From NCBI RefSeq assembly GCF_021560035.1, contig NZ_CP074373.1:3716001-3780000 (forward strand): a stretch of 64,000 bases of DNA, in the 5' to 3' direction. The stretch comes from Virgibacillus sp. NKC19-16 (GTDB taxonomy: Bacteria; Bacillota; Bacilli; Bacillales; Amphibacillaceae). The notes beneath the pieces were generated by a model. The model made no database searches. It saw only the letters and a list, made by a program, of their open reading frames with translations, and was not told the origin of the DNA. Numbering within the stretch: position 1 is the stretch's first letter; each line of letters begins with the position of its first letter. A program made the position numbers and the translations under genes. Below are positions 25,017 to 35,396 of the stretch, piece after piece.

Positions 25017-26519
25017 TCAACTATACTCCAGTTCTTTCTCACTTAAACCAAGCGCCTTTTCAATCGAAGCTTCAATCTCTTTATAAAGCTCTCGATTCTC
25101 TGATAGCGAAACACCATAAGAAGGTATCATTTCCTTAATTTTCGGCTCCCAGTCTTTCAATTGCTCAGGGAAGCATCTTTCCATGATCTCAAGCATGATC
25201 TGAACGGCAGTAGAAGCACCTGGCGACGCGCCCAATAGTGCGGCAATGGATCCATCTTCAGCACTCACAATTTCCGTACCAAACTGAAGTGTTCCTTTGC
25301 CACCGTCCTTGGTATCTTTGATTACCTGCACACGTTGGCCAGCTACGACAATATCCCAGTCTTCACTTTTCGCATTCGGAATAAATTCTCGTAATTCTTC
25401 CATCCGTTTCTCATTCGATAAAACAACTTGCTGCATGAGGTATTTTGTGAGCGGCAACTCTTTAACACCTGCTGATAACATTGTTAAAAGATTATCCGAT
25501 TTTACGGAAGTAACTAAATCAAGCAATGAGCCGGTTTTCAAAAACTTCGGTGAGAAGCCTGCAAACGGTCCAAATAGCATCGTTTTTTTACCATTGATAA
25601 AACGTGTGTCCAAATGTGGGACAGACATTGGTGGTGCACCAACTTTCGCCTTTCCGTAAACTTTTGCATGATGCTGCTCGATAATTTGTGGATTATCACA
25701 TACCATAAATTGTCCGCTTACTGGGAATCCCCCGATATGCTCTGCTTCCGGAATACCTGTTTTTTGAAGTAAATGCAGACTTCCGCCTCCACCACCGATA
25801 AAGACAAATTTTGCTGTATGGTATTCAAGTTTCTCGTCTTGCTTATCATGCACCTTTACTTCCCATAATCCTTCACTATTACGCTTAATATCTTCCACAC
25901 TGTGGTTGTAGTTCACATCAATGTCCGTGCTCTGCAGATGATCAAACAAGATACGCGTTAACGCTCCAAAATTCACATCTGTACCAGCATCTATTTTCGT
26001 TGCAGCCATCGGTTCATCTGACGCGCGACCATTCATGATGAGCGGCATCCATTCCTTCAGTTTTTCCTTTTCATCGGAAAATTCCATCCCCTCAAATAGC
26101 GGATTACTTGATAGCGCTTTAAAGCGATTTTTTAAAAACGTTACATTGTCTTTCCCATGTACTAAGCTCATATGTGGTAAGGCTCTAATAAAGTCTTGTG
26201 GATTGCGGATCACATTGCGGTTCACAAGATATGACCAAAACTGCCTGGAAAGCTGAAACTGTTCATTAATTTTTACAGCTTTCGTAATATCAATAGATCC
26301 ATCCGGTTTCTCGGATGTATAATTCAGCTCGCACAATGCAGAATGCCCCGTGCCCGCATTATTCCATTCGTTCGAGCTTTCCTCTCCTGGTTGCCCGAGT
26401 TTCTCAAACACCCTGATGTCCCATTCTGGTGCTAACTCTTTTAGTAATGACCCTAACGTGGCACTCATAATCCCAGCGCCAATTAAGATAACGTCTGCTT
26501 GTGTGTGTTTGTTACTCAT
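25017..26519 (-). CDS. mqo: Malate:quinone oxidoreductase
   Basis: 500 residues, FAD-dependent, membrane-peripheral, oxidising malate to oxaloacetate and reducing quinone. The FAD motif [16 protein letters not shown] is at residues 11-26, followed by [40 protein letters not shown], and [10 protein letters not shown]. Near the C-terminus is [18 protein letters not shown]. Length and order match the family. Monocistronic; ATG 26519 has GGAAGGATAAA upstream. Confidence 0.96.
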   Translation of the reverse strand: MSNKHTQADVILIGAGIMSATLGSLLKELAPEWDIRVFEKLGQPGEESSNEWNNAGTGHSALCELNYTSEKPDGSIDITKAVKINEQFQLSRQFWSYLVNRNVIRNPQDFIRALPHMSLVHGKDNVTFLKNRFKALSSNPLFEGMEFSDEKEKLKEWMPLIMNGRASDEPMAATKIDAGTDVNFGALTRILFDHLQSTDIDVNYNHSVEDIKRNSEGLWEVKVHDKQDEKLEYHTAKFVFIGGGGGSLHLLQKTGIPEAEHIGGFPVSGQFMVCDNPQIIEQHHAKVYGKAKVGAPPMSVPHLDTRFINGKKTMLFGPFAGFSPKFLKTGSLLDLVTSVKSDNLLTMLSAGVKELPLTKYLMQQVVLSNEKRMEELREFIPNAKSEDWDIVVAGQRVQVIKDTKDGGKGTLQFGTEIVSAEDGSIAALLGASPGASTAVQIMLEIMERCFPEQLKDWEPKIKEMIPSYGVSLSENRELYKEIEASIEKALGLSEKELEYS

Positions 26520-26617
26520 TTTATCCTTCCTTGTCTTTTGTGGTTTGGTTTGTGTGTATGTAGATTGTTTGGGTTTGGTTTTATATAAAGGTATGTGTTA
26601 GATAAATAGAAAGTCTC

Positions 26618-26848
26618 TTATTTCTTTATTATAAACCTATTTTGATAATTTTTAAATGGATAGAGGGTTGAATTTTTGATTAGCCAATAATAGTCGTATA
26701 AGATAGACGGTTTACTGACTGTCATTGGTGCGGGTCCATCAATTATTTTTCTCACAGGATCTTGTCTATCAATGTTCGGGCAAATCCCTTCATGGCATTG
26801 TTTATTATTTACATACCAGTCACTCCGGTCATACAGATTGATTTGCAT
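26618..26848 (-). CDS. Doubtful small ORF, possibly a gene fragment
   Basis: About 76 codons (QINLYDRSDWYVNNKQCHEG, DRQDPVRKIIDGPAPMT). There is no RBS before either ATG, and the open frame continues upstream (HGYYLFTRS) to a stop at about 26896. The amino-acid composition looks protein-like, so it may be the remains of a longer gene. Nothing else is seen in 26520-27037. Confidence 0.3.
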   Translation of the reverse strand: MQINLYDRSDWYVNNKQCHEGICPNIDRQDPVRKIIDGPAPMTVSKPSILYDYYWLIKNSTLYPFKNYQNRFIIKK

Positions 26849-27037
26849 CATAGATCTAGTAAATAGATAATAGCCATGATCAGATATTTCTATTTAACTT
26901 GCGCTTGTTAAAGCATTACCATGCACAGGATCAACAAACCAAGAAACCCGTTAAAAATCAAGAATAACTATGTCTTCCACCTCCAATAAACACCACATAC
27001 AATAGTAACGAATCAATCACTTATTGGAGGTGGAAGG

Positions 27038-27598
27038 GTGTATTTTTTTAAACCTGTTTCTGATGAGGTTCGCTTATTTCAACATAAATTCAGGGACCAT
27101 AAAAAACCGATGAAACTCATTTTAGCATCTATTTTTGCCAGTATTGCCGCTATTTTTCAGTCAGCTGGGGGCTTTTTGCCGGGGATAGGTTTATTTTTAA
27201 GTCCGCTTGCCACTGCGCCTATTCTGTTATGTGCCATGTTTTCCATTCCGTTTGGGATAATGTCCTGTTTCCTGACAATTATGCTGTTATTCATCCTGCA
27301 GCCGACGGAACTGATCATATTTCCTTTTACAACGGGTATGCTCGGACTTGGCATCGGGGCTTCTTTTTCCTTTTTCAGGAAGAGAATAAGCATCATTGCT
27401 GTTGGCGCTATTCTTTTAATGTTGGGGATTATGAGTCTCTTGTTTGTTTTTCGCTTTCCTATTTTAGGTCCAGTCGTTTCTGATTCCTTTTCCTTTGTGG
27501 CAGCTGGGGGTATTTTGTTATTTACTTTCCTTTACAGCTGGTTATGGGTTGAAATTTCCCTCATCCTCTTTAACAGATTAAAAAGGATCATGATTTAG
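27038..27598 (+). CDS. Integral membrane protein of unknown function
   Basis: 186 residues with about five to six membrane helices (FASIAAIFQSAGGFLPGIGL, SPLATAPILLCAMFSIPFGI, GMLGLGIGASFSFF). The pattern resembles bacterial small-substrate membrane proteins of the ECF-S/YybS type, but no motif proves it. GTG 27038 has a strong GGAGGTGGAAGG. It is back to back with the PQQ-type dehydrogenase gene (stop codons 1 nt apart, convergent). Confidence 0.75.
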   Translation: MYFFKPVSDEVRLFQHKFRDHKKPMKLILASIFASIAAIFQSAGGFLPGIGLFLSPLATAPILLCAMFSIPFGIMSCFLTIMLLFILQPTELIIFPFTTGMLGLGIGASFSFFRKRISIIAVGAILLMLGIMSLLFVFRFPILGPVVSDSFSFVAAGGILLFTFLYSWLWVEISLILFNRLKRIMI

Positions 27599-29014
27599 TC
27601 ATGGGACAATTTCAAAAACAGTACCTTGGTTAAAATCCGTCACATTCATAGATCCATAAACCCCTAAATATAATCGGCTCTGGTCCGGATCCGTTCCCAA
27701 ACTGACAAAATAAGCAGATTCAGACCCAAAATCATAATCGGTTTCAATCACATGAAAATCACTCAATTTACAATCCGGACGGGGCCTGGTATAAGCTAAA
27801 ACCCCTCTGGCAGGAGTTTGGGAGTTATCCGTCCGAAAAATATCGGTAAACACAACGCTTCCCGTTAAATCGGGGATGTCTCTCCCCATATAGGCATGAA
27901 CCCCTGTAAGTGCAGTTCCCGCAAACTTATCCGGTCGGGGATCTTGATGATAATAGCTGGTTAACGGCTGAATCCGCTTCACTGAAGTTTTAATTACTTC
28001 ATCGTAATAAGCAAGGCTTTTCTCATCTGAGTCCGGATTATGATTGCAGTCTCTTAAAATCGGAGTTGGCAAATCACCTTCCCATCCCCGCCAGCCAAGG
28101 TTGATAAATCCTTCCTGATCAAGTTCAGCGTTTCTTTTAGTGGCTTGAACAATATGGGGCACAGAGATTGGCTTATAAGGTGCGAATGAAAAAATGGACT
28201 CTACCAGTTCCTGTCCGACATTACCTACATATTTCATATACTGATCATAATACCTTTGAAAAGAAATACCCGGTGAATTGCGAACCCCCTTGACAATTAC
28301 CGTAAGTGTCCCCTGAATAGATGCAGGAAGTTCATGAAAACGTGTGACGATGGGTGGATGCCCGACAGATGTATGCTGGGCTACATCGATTTCAATTATT
28401 TTTCCGCATATTTCCCTATCGTCCTGGCTCAAATTAAATGGGTCATAGCCTGATCCGCCATCCCCGGTTGTTAAAACAAGCTTTCCTGTCTCAGGTGAAA
28501 AGTTTAAACTATCAACACCATTATGATTAGCGAACGGTCTTCTTAAGTTAAGTAATGTCCGTCGTATTTGCGGCTGACCATTCGATTGCCACACCCATTC
28601 TTCAACGGTATCAATATGATCATAGTGCGTCTCTCTATTTGTCCACGTGTTGTTCAAGTTCTCGGGATCACACGGATCAGGAATAAAAGATGCTAGAGGC
28701 GCACCCGGACCTTGTGTTCCAGCTGCGGAATAATGAAGGTAAAACAAACCATTATAATAAAATGCCGGATGAAACGCTACTCCAAGCAACCCCCGCTCAT
28801 CATACCCGCCATTAGCAGTACCAAGCTCCAGGACTCGCTGCCTGATATCCAAAAAAGTTCTGATTTCTCCATTCCCTATGCAAAAAATTTCCCCTAACTG
28901 GGTAGCGATAAATAACCTTTCCACTGCGTCACCTGGAGGCATCGCTGATTTCATAACAGTGGGTAAATTTAAATTGCTTACAATTGGCCGTAAGTTAACC
29001 TTCACGTTTTTCAA
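27599..29014 (-). CDS. PQQ-dependent sugar dehydrogenase-like (GSDH/HHIP family)
   Basis: About 471 residues, beta-propeller. Family segments: ERLFIATQLGEIFCIGNGEI, DERGLLGVAFHPAFYYNGLF, HNGVDSLNFSPETGKLVLTTGDGGSGYDP (as separate boxes), INLGWRGWEGDLPTP and YMGRDIPDLTGSVVFTDIFR. Start choice: TTG 29014, 6 nt after AAGGAGGTC; the frame is open to 29146 without an RBS. It has no signal peptide, unlike many secreted relatives. Substrate unknown; no PQQ synthesis genes are visible. Confidence 0.85.
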   Translation of the reverse strand: MKNVKVNLRPIVSNLNLPTVMKSAMPPGDAVERLFIATQLGEIFCIGNGEIRTFLDIRQRVLELGTANGGYDERGLLGVAFHPAFYYNGLFYLHYSAAGTQGPGAPLASFIPDPCDPENLNNTWTNRETHYDHIDTVEEWVWQSNGQPQIRRTLLNLRRPFANHNGVDSLNFSPETGKLVLTTGDGGSGYDPFNLSQDDREICGKIIEIDVAQHTSVGHPPIVTRFHELPASIQGTLTVIVKGVRNSPGISFQRYYDQYMKYVGNVGQELVESIFSFAPYKPISVPHIVQATKRNAELDQEGFINLGWRGWEGDLPTPILRDCNHNPDSDEKSLAYYDEVIKTSVKRIQPLTSYYHQDPRPDKFAGTALTGVHAYMGRDIPDLTGSVVFTDIFRTDNSQTPARGVLAYTRPRPDCKLSDFHVIETDYDFGSESAYFVSLGTDPDQSRLYLGVYGSMNVTDFNQGTVFEIVP

Positions 29015-29216
29015 GAAGTTGACCTCCTTCTCATGGGTTCTTTTATAAGAATATGATTGGGATTGTTTTGTCAGTACCAATGTTGAGTGGGGCGGGAGGG
29101 GAAAATCTTGAAGGAAAATGGGATTACGATCAAATTTTTTATGCATTCACTACACACTTACCTATTTACCTGCGCATATGTATAGCAATATAAAACATAC
29201 AAAGGAAGTGAACTGC

Positions 29217-29309
29217 ATGCAGAACGGTCAACTGCAAATGCTGCGTCCGGTATATTTCAAACGCTATTGGGTCAGTCCTGGTCAGTCCCACAGTGTGCTA
29301 AAGCGTTAA
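29217..29309 (+). pseudogene. Small ORF run into by a palindromic repeat
   Basis: ATG 29217 follows AAAGGAAGTGA and encodes MQNGQLQMLRPVYFKRYWV before entering the repeat at 29269, which supplies the last residues and stop. It may be a small gene truncated by repeat insertion, or chance. The rest of 29015-29513 shows no gene. Confidence 0.3.
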
Positions 29310-29327
29310 CGAACGGGGGACTGACCC
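29269..29327. repeat. Palindromic interspersed repeat, copy 1
   Basis: GGGTCAGTCC ... CAGTGTGCTAAAGCGTTAACG ... GGGGGACTGACCC: terminal inverted arms GGGTCAGTC/GACTGACCC around a conserved core. Other copies: 42773-42840, 44709-44740 (partial) and 45348-45397. Confidence 0.85.
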
Positions 29328-29513
29328 TAAAATTCATTCTGTCAGTAATTACTTTTAACAACTCTGCTTCAAATCTTTTACCTTCGAGTCTTTTATCTAG
29401 TTTTGCAAAGGTGCTTTCTTTTTATGCCTTAAACTGCTTGGGGGGTCAAAAGCTTAGAATTATGAAATTAGTTCAAAGAAGTAAGCTTTATTTCTATAAA
29501 TAAGCCCACACAA

Positions 29514-29987
29514 CTACTCTCTACCCATAAATGCAAAAATTACCCTTATTACAATAAACATGCCAAGGAATATAAGCAGTCCATAAATCATGTTTTTAAT
29601 TGTCATCCAGAAAACACTAGTTTCTCCACTTTTCCCATCGCTTCCTTCTATTCTCGTGAACGTACCAATTTCACTTTCTTTCCCATTCTGCAAAATGCCA
29701 TAGAAAAGCGTATCATCATCTATAAGCTCGAAAAAAACCTCTGTCACTCCATCTACGTAATAATAATAGACATCGTCCTGAATGACTTCCAGACGGTTTT
29801 CATTCTTCTCATATTCTACAGTAAACATTTGATCAAAATTCAATGTCACTGTATCGTTATCCATAATCTTAATATTATACCTTGGTTTACCATCTCCACT
29901 ATATTCTCCATAAAAATCCGACTTTCCACACCCGCTTAATATCAACAGTAAAATAATTGCAACTCCTAATAGATAAGATCTCTTCAT
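29514..29987 (-). CDS. Lipoprotein with C-terminal membrane anchor
   Basis: About 157 residues. The signal LLGVAIILLLILSGC has the lipobox LSGC, giving a lipidated mature N-terminus CGKSDFYGEYSGDG. A small beta-rich extracellular domain (VTLNFDQMFTVEYEKNENRL) follows, and the protein ends with one membrane helix (MIYGLLIFLGMFIVIRVIF). ATG 29987 is 9 nt after GAGGTG; upstream ATG/GTG codons overlap the SD. Function unknown. Confidence 0.8.
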   Translation of the reverse strand: MKRSYLLGVAIILLLILSGCGKSDFYGEYSGDGKPRYNIKIMDNDTVTLNFDQMFTVEYEKNENRLEVIQDDVYYYYVDGVTEVFFELIDDDTLFYGILQNGKESEIGTFTRIEGSDGKSGETSVFWMTIKNMIYGLLIFLGMFIVIRVIFAFMGRE

Positions 29988-30210
29988 TTTCACCATCACC
30001 TCACTTTATAATAACTTAGACGCCCTTATTAGTTATAAAACCGTAATAATTATTTTCACTTCAATAGCGAAACACGAAAAGCCCTAATGGATAAAGAAAA
30101 TCAGGCTACAAGGGCTTACATTAATTATGAAAAGCACACCTGTTAACTCTTCCTATACAAGAACAATGAGTGATTAACAAGATCATGAAGAACAGTTTTT
30201 TCCAAAACCA

Positions 30211-31154
30211 TCAAACCATACTCTTATACGCCCTAGCCACCAACCCTGGCGGCATTTCCTCTCGCAACTCCCATACAAAACTAATCGGCTTCTCCCCAGA
30301 ATAACGCACATAATCGCAAGTACCCAAGAACGTGAACGGCGCCGTATAGCCATGTTCCCTTTTGTAATCCCTAACGAACAAAGCAATCTGATTTCCGTTT
30401 TGTTGGGCTTTGAGCTCTTAGAGTACTTTGCGACTGGCAATGGAATAATTTTTCATTGATCACATAATCCTCATATAATGTTGGTGGTGAGAAGTCTTTT
30501 TCTGATTTATTTAGAGTTATTAAAAACACATCCACACGTTGCTCTTTAAAGTGCTTCGCTCCTTCTCAAAATGCTGGGCGTTTGCCTCGTTGTAATAACC
30601 GAAGGCAGCCATAATCTGATGTTTAGTGTAAATGGTATGTACTGTTAAAGGTGTTGTAAAATCAAAATCATTAGCTTTTTCAATGGATTTAATCGAATTA
30701 TAGTTCAATGTCAGTAAATCTAGTATCTCCTGCTACATCCGCTCATGTCCCAACACAGACTGGAGGGCTTCACTTACTGATGCAAACCCCTCCTTTGCTG
30801 ATCCTTTTGAAAGAAGGTGTAATAAAGCATATTCACCATTAGTTTTTCTTCTTCATCATGAACTTCGGGCTCACCCTGCGCCTCTACATATCGAATGAAA
30901 AACGTCGGGAGCTTACTGGAATTCAAATAAAACAGTTTAGGTAAACGCTTCACGATCTTTTCTTCATTCGCACAATAAAAGTCATCCTCCACACCTGCAT
31001 CCACCAGCATACGTTGAAAGGAACGATTTCCGCTTTTGCCATAAAAATCATAAACAGATAAATGATAATGGTTGAGGAAATGAAATGAAGAGGATGATAT
31101 GCCCTCTCCATAACTTCTATAAATAAATGTATCAATATTATTCATCGAGTGCAT
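30211..31154 (-). pseudogene. Decayed C-terminal part of a DUF3427-containing DEAD/DEAH helicase
   Basis: Minus-strand pieces in different frames read, in order: the segment ending RRGLHQ (31154-30774), the DUF3427 start (LTVHTIYTKHQIMAAFGYY, 30708-30520), ITLNKSEKDFSPPTLYEDY, LFHWQSQST, then FVRDYKREHGYTAPFTFLG and a final EEMPPGLVARAYKSMV stop at 30211. These are the hallmark segments of DUF3427, the C-terminal domain of PLD/DEAD-box/DUF3427 helicases that occur in restriction and defence loci. The nuclease and helicase cores are missing. At least three frame breaks. Confidence 0.8.
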
Positions 31155-31215
31155 ATATGGATCGACCCTTTAAACACTTTTTCAATTGTTATATTAATAG
31201 AATAATATTGTGAAA

Positions 31216-34200
31216 TTAATTTCCACTAAAATGTCGAACAACTACTTTTTCTTCATCACTCAGTTGGAATAAATCCATTACAAGTTCATCAATACGATCA
31301 TCTAATTTTGTTCTCTCTTCCAGTACATCTTCAGACTCAACATTTTGATGCAAACTTAACTGCTGCTGAACTAGGTTAGCTAGTTTTGTTTGTTTTTCTG
31401 TTGTACAATTTGGAATAGGAAATTCCCTCATTTGGGCAGTGGTGAAACGAGGAAATGTTTTACGCTGGAGCATATCAAATTTCATTGCTGCCCAAAATGA
31501 TTCCACCTTTGAATTTAATACTCCAATTAGGAAATAACCATTGATAGTTAAATTAACTACTGTTTTAGCACTTTGATTATTTACGGCCGTTTCTCGTAAA
31601 AATGTAGAGTTAATCGCATAGGGTAATTGCCCGCTAATTTCTCTAATAAGCAGTCGACCCCCGGAAAAAATCGATATACTACGTGGCTCAGCTAAATTTT
31701 CACCATACTTTATATACTGATGATATGGAGTTATAAAATATCTTCCAACATCTCTACCTCCTAGATAAGGTAAATATGTTTCATCTAGTGGCTTAGTACT
31801 TTCATAAGGTTTTGTTTTCATCCATTCTTTAAATTCTTCTTTGTCTACTGGTTGCTTAGGGGAACCTTTTCCACGTTTATATGCCTTTAATCCCACTTTT
31901 AAAACACCATAATTTGGCTCTAAAGGCAATGATTCCTTTTGAATTTTCTCCAGTATCGAATGTCCTAAATCATTCGATTCCTTGTTCTTAATTGATGCAA
32001 TATTAATTACATTTTTCCCATATAATTCGGAGGGCAATACATCATCGATAATATTAACCTCTCCATATTCTAATTCTGCAAGTGTAACTTGTGTTGGATC
32101 TTTTAATGTAGAACTGATTATACAATTATCTATACTTGCATCCTCAAAAATTCTATCTCGTGAATTTAGTATAAATAAGTCGCCTGTTTTACTTAGTAAG
32201 AATTCACGCATTTCTTTATATTGATCAACCGTCAAAAATGAGTTCGGTATAATAACTGAAACATGCCCGCCTGTTCTCAATAATTGAAAGGCAAGTTCAA
32301 GAAATAAGCCGAAAGTATTGGCTTGGTATTTATTCAATTTATACTTATCTTCAAAGTATCTCTTCTCATCTTTACTAAACGCATTATTTGATGAATAGAT
32401 ATAGGGCGGATTAGCAATAATTAAATCAAAACCTATATATTTACCATCTGTATCAAGAATTTCAGGAAATTCCAATCGCCACTCAATCGCGTCTGACCAC
32501 ATTGGATTCTTCACAGATTCTTCAAGATGTTTTTTTGCTTGTTTCAATTCTTTCTCCGCTTTTTTTATATCAGATTTACGTTTTCTGGCTTCTTCCTTCT
32601 CTTCAAAAAAAGACAACTGACTTAACTTATTTAACCGTCTTCTGCGCTTTGTTACTTCTTTTCTTTCTGGAGTTTCAAAGCTAGTTCTTAGGGTCGATTT
32701 TATGTTTGCAATCTTATCAGATATTTCTTTTTTTAATACCTTATCGTTTGAATTTTTGTACTCATTAACAAGCTGATAATATTCATCAAACTTCAAGAAC
32801 TTACCTCGTTTATCATCGGTATCAGTTTCAAGAGGGATATTATAAAGCAAACTGTTACCAGTCTTTATATTAATATCTATATTAGGCAAAGTTATCAATT
32901 CTTCTTCTGCACCTTCAACCTGCTCATAATAAGAATTCTTTAATAGTTCAATCCATAAACGTAAGCGACAAATATTTACTGAATTTGAATTAATATCTAC
33001 ACCAAACAAGCAATTTTCAATTATTCTACGTTTTTCATTAAATAGTGACTTTTGAATATGATAGGACTCAACATTATCTGATTTGTAGGTAAAGTTATCA
33101 CCGTTCATATCTTGTACTATAAGCTCGTCATTTACAACTGTGCAACGAATTCTATTCATTGACTTTCCCTCGTGATCCAATAAAACACCTAACTCACTTT
33201 TAATAGCTATTAATTCATTTAACACTGACACCAAGAAATGCCCGGAACCAACGGCTGGATCACAGATTCTAAGAGAGTTAATAATAGTGTTAGCATTTTT
33301 AGCATCCTGCAGATCACGAATATGGAATTTAATATCATCTAACGTTCGGACTTTCCAATCATTCAATTTATTAAATTTATCAACTACAGTTTTTCTAATT
33401 GCCTTCCGTGCCATGTACATGGTTACTTTTCCAGGTGTGTAATATGAACCTTCTTTATATCCATTGATTTTTTCAAAGATCAGCCCCAATACAGAAGCAT
33501 TTATCAAGTTATTTTTAACATCTTTTTGGTGACGAATCGCTGTTGAAAAATCGTAAGCATTCAGAAACTCAAATAAGTAAGTTAAAAAATTTAAATTGCC
33601 TGTTTTACGTTTTTGGTTATCTCCTTTCAATACTGTTTTGCTAAATACCTGTATTGGTTCCTCTCTAAGCCTATCAATTCCAATATATGTACGTTCTAAT
33701 TCGTATTCCTCAAACAATGAACTGTTTAAATAAGGAACTTTTTTATACTTTTCTTTCAGATTATTAGGACGTGAATTAGGCCTTTTCGCTAGCACTCCAA
33801 AGAATAAATCCCATACGTCTTCAAACGTCGAAACAAGGTCTTTGGTTAGAAATTTGTAACTCTCATCGTTGTTGAACAAGGTAAGCTGACTCTCTAATAG
33901 TTTTAAGAATAGAATTCGATTTATCCAGATAACTGATAGCTGAATGGCTGCTTCGTACGCTTCTTCTTCTGGTACATCCTTAATAGTTAATCGGTTAATT
34001 GTGTTTTCAACAAAAGAACCTTGTTGCCGTTGTCCTTCTTGTAATCGACGAATTACTTTCCGACCATTTAATTTCACTTCTTCTAACCCCATCAAATAGA
34101 GCAATTCGTCATAAAAGTTTCTGTTCAATTTGTTTGGATCCACAAAAATTTCCTTTTTCAGTAGATTTTCTGGGGTAAAAAAACGGTAGAGTTGGGTAAG

Positions 34201-34878
34201 ATTACTTTTTTTCAATTCAATTGCTTTAGACTTCTTTTTTTTAAAAGCATCTGTTAAATCAAAATGAGCTATCTTAATTCCTTTTTCTAGAGCCAAATCA
34301 ATTGCTGGCTTACAGATGTTTTCGTATAAAAACTCAGTGCTTGCCCCTGATGTTTTACCTGTCCGCCATAAATTATATTCGTTCAATAATTTCTTATTCT
34401 TGATAAAATGTTTTTCTAATTCATTAGAATCAATGACGAACCATGATAGACCATTTGTGATTATACATTTTTTAATTTCAATGTTTTCATTAACAATCCT
34501 TTCTCTTAGATAATATGAAAGAATTTCTTGAAAAGATTTTCTGTTAAAGTCTTCAGTATTTATCATTTCACCTTTGTTTGTCGTACTTTTCATCTCAATA
34601 ATAATGCCAACTGAGCTGTCTACGCTTCCTCCATTAAAAACTGCTAAATCTGCGCGTTCATTTGTATTAATAGAATTTTCATTTTTAAATACTGCTTCAT
34701 TCAAGAATTTGCTTAATAATCCTTTTTGATGTTCCTCTGATTCATCGAATTTTATTCGTAAGTTGGTTAAATACTCAACAAGATATTTTTCAAATAACTG
34801 TTTTTCTTCTTCAATTGGCATAATAGCTTGAACGTTTTTTGACATACTTTGTTTTAATGTAAGCGGTTGAACTGCCAT
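31216..34878 (-). CDS. Type IIG restriction-modification enzyme (nuclease-methylase-specificity fusion)
   Basis: 1220 residues. An N-terminal PD-(D/E)XK-like region has Asp78 (RADLAVF) and IIIEMKS (Glu95-x-Lys97). The N6-adenine methylase core has motif I DPAVGSGHFLV near residue 540 and motif IV NPPY near residue 823. The C-terminal 350 or so residues look like a TaqI-type target-recognition domain (YLPYLGGRDVGRYFITPYHQ, FPRFTTAQMREFPIPN). Such proteins both methylate one strand and cut, so no separate methylase is needed; a BREX PglX-like methylase is the main alternative, but no other BREX genes are present. RBS GAGGAGGTAAAGAG before ATG 34878. A DUF3427 helicase remnant lies directly downstream. 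Confidence 0.85.
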   Translation of the reverse strand: MAVQPLTLKQSMSKNVQAIMPIEEEKQLFEKYLVEYLTNLRIKFDESEEHQKGLLSKFLNEAVFKNENSINTNERADLAVFNGGSVDSSVGIIIEMKSTTNKGEMINTEDFNRKSFQEILSYYLRERIVNENIEIKKCIITNGLSWFVIDSNELEKHFIKNKKLLNEYNLWRTGKTSGASTEFLYENICKPAIDLALEKGIKIAHFDLTDAFKKKKSKAIELKKSNLTQLYRFFTPENLLKKEIFVDPNKLNRNFYDELLYLMGLEEVKLNGRKVIRRLQEGQRQQGSFVENTINRLTIKDVPEEEAYEAAIQLSVIWINRILFLKLLESQLTLFNNDESYKFLTKDLVSTFEDVWDLFFGVLAKRPNSRPNNLKEKYKKVPYLNSSLFEEYELERTYIGIDRLREEPIQVFSKTVLKGDNQKRKTGNLNFLTYLFEFLNAYDFSTAIRHQKDVKNNLINASVLGLIFEKINGYKEGSYYTPGKVTMYMARKAIRKTVVDKFNKLNDWKVRTLDDIKFHIRDLQDAKNANTIINSLRICDPAVGSGHFLVSVLNELIAIKSELGVLLDHEGKSMNRIRCTVVNDELIVQDMNGDNFTYKSDNVESYHIQKSLFNEKRRIIENCLFGVDINSNSVNICRLRLWIELLKNSYYEQVEGAEEELITLPNIDINIKTGNSLLYNIPLETDTDDKRGKFLKFDEYYQLVNEYKNSNDKVLKKEISDKIANIKSTLRTSFETPERKEVTKRRRRLNKLSQLSFFEEKEEARKRKSDIKKAEKELKQAKKHLEESVKNPMWSDAIEWRLEFPEILDTDGKYIGFDLIIANPPYIYSSNNAFSKDEKRYFEDKYKLNKYQANTFGLFLELAFQLLRTGGHVSVIIPNSFLTVDQYKEMREFLLSKTGDLFILNSRDRIFEDASIDNCIISSTLKDPTQVTLAELEYGEVNIIDDVLPSELYGKNVINIASIKNKESNDLGHSILEKIQKESLPLEPNYGVLKVGLKAYKRGKGSPKQPVDKEEFKEWMKTKPYESTKPLDETYLPYLGGRDVGRYFITPYHQYIKYGENLAEPRSISIFSGGRLLIREISGQLPYAINSTFLRETAVNNQSAKTVVNLTINGYFLIGVLNSKVESFWAAMKFDMLQRKTFPRFTTAQMREFPIPNCTTEKQTKLANLVQQQLSLHQNVESEDVLEERTKLDDRIDELVMDLFQLSDEEKVVVRHFSGN

Positions 34879-35396
34879 CTCTTTACCTCCTCAAGCAATT
34901 AATTATTATTAAATAATTGGCGGGTAATTTTTCGTTAATGAAAAACTGGCTGCATTTGAAGAATCTTTACCATTTGAATTTGAAACTATGGATTTTTTAC
35001 TTCTGTCACTTTCCCTTTCATCCAAAAAGTCATGTGCCCCGGTTATAGAATATAACTAACTAATATAAACTTAAATTTCTACAAAATAGAAAGACTCCCT
35101 AAATTACCTTTCATATACTCTTTAAGACCACGCATATTAATTTTATATGTTCACTAGGACAAGCGGATATTAAAACAGCTATAAAGGGAAGCATTATTTG
35201 ATTCATTACCGAAAAAGTTTCAGCCTGGATATTTTATATGAAATAGTCTGTTACTAAAATAGTATCACCTTATTCTAAAATGATTCACCAATTATTACCT
35301 CAGAAATGATACACATTTTTAAGTGAAACATTATGAAGAGGATTATTATTACAAGAGAGTTACTAATAAATTATAATATGCTACTACTGAAATACT

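Noticed and set aside
29147-29513. Transposon or integrase gene near the palindromic repeat
   Set aside because: No transposase or recombinase motif is visible; only the repeat and a short ORF remain.
31216-34878. BREX system (PglX)
   Set aside because: The methylase layout is similar, but brxA/B/C, pglZ and brxL are absent and a nuclease-like EMK motif favours type IIG.
34879-35396. Gene in the 518-bp gap between the RM and HEPN genes
   Set aside because: No frame longer than about 40 codons with an RBS and no structured element seen; AT-rich spacer.
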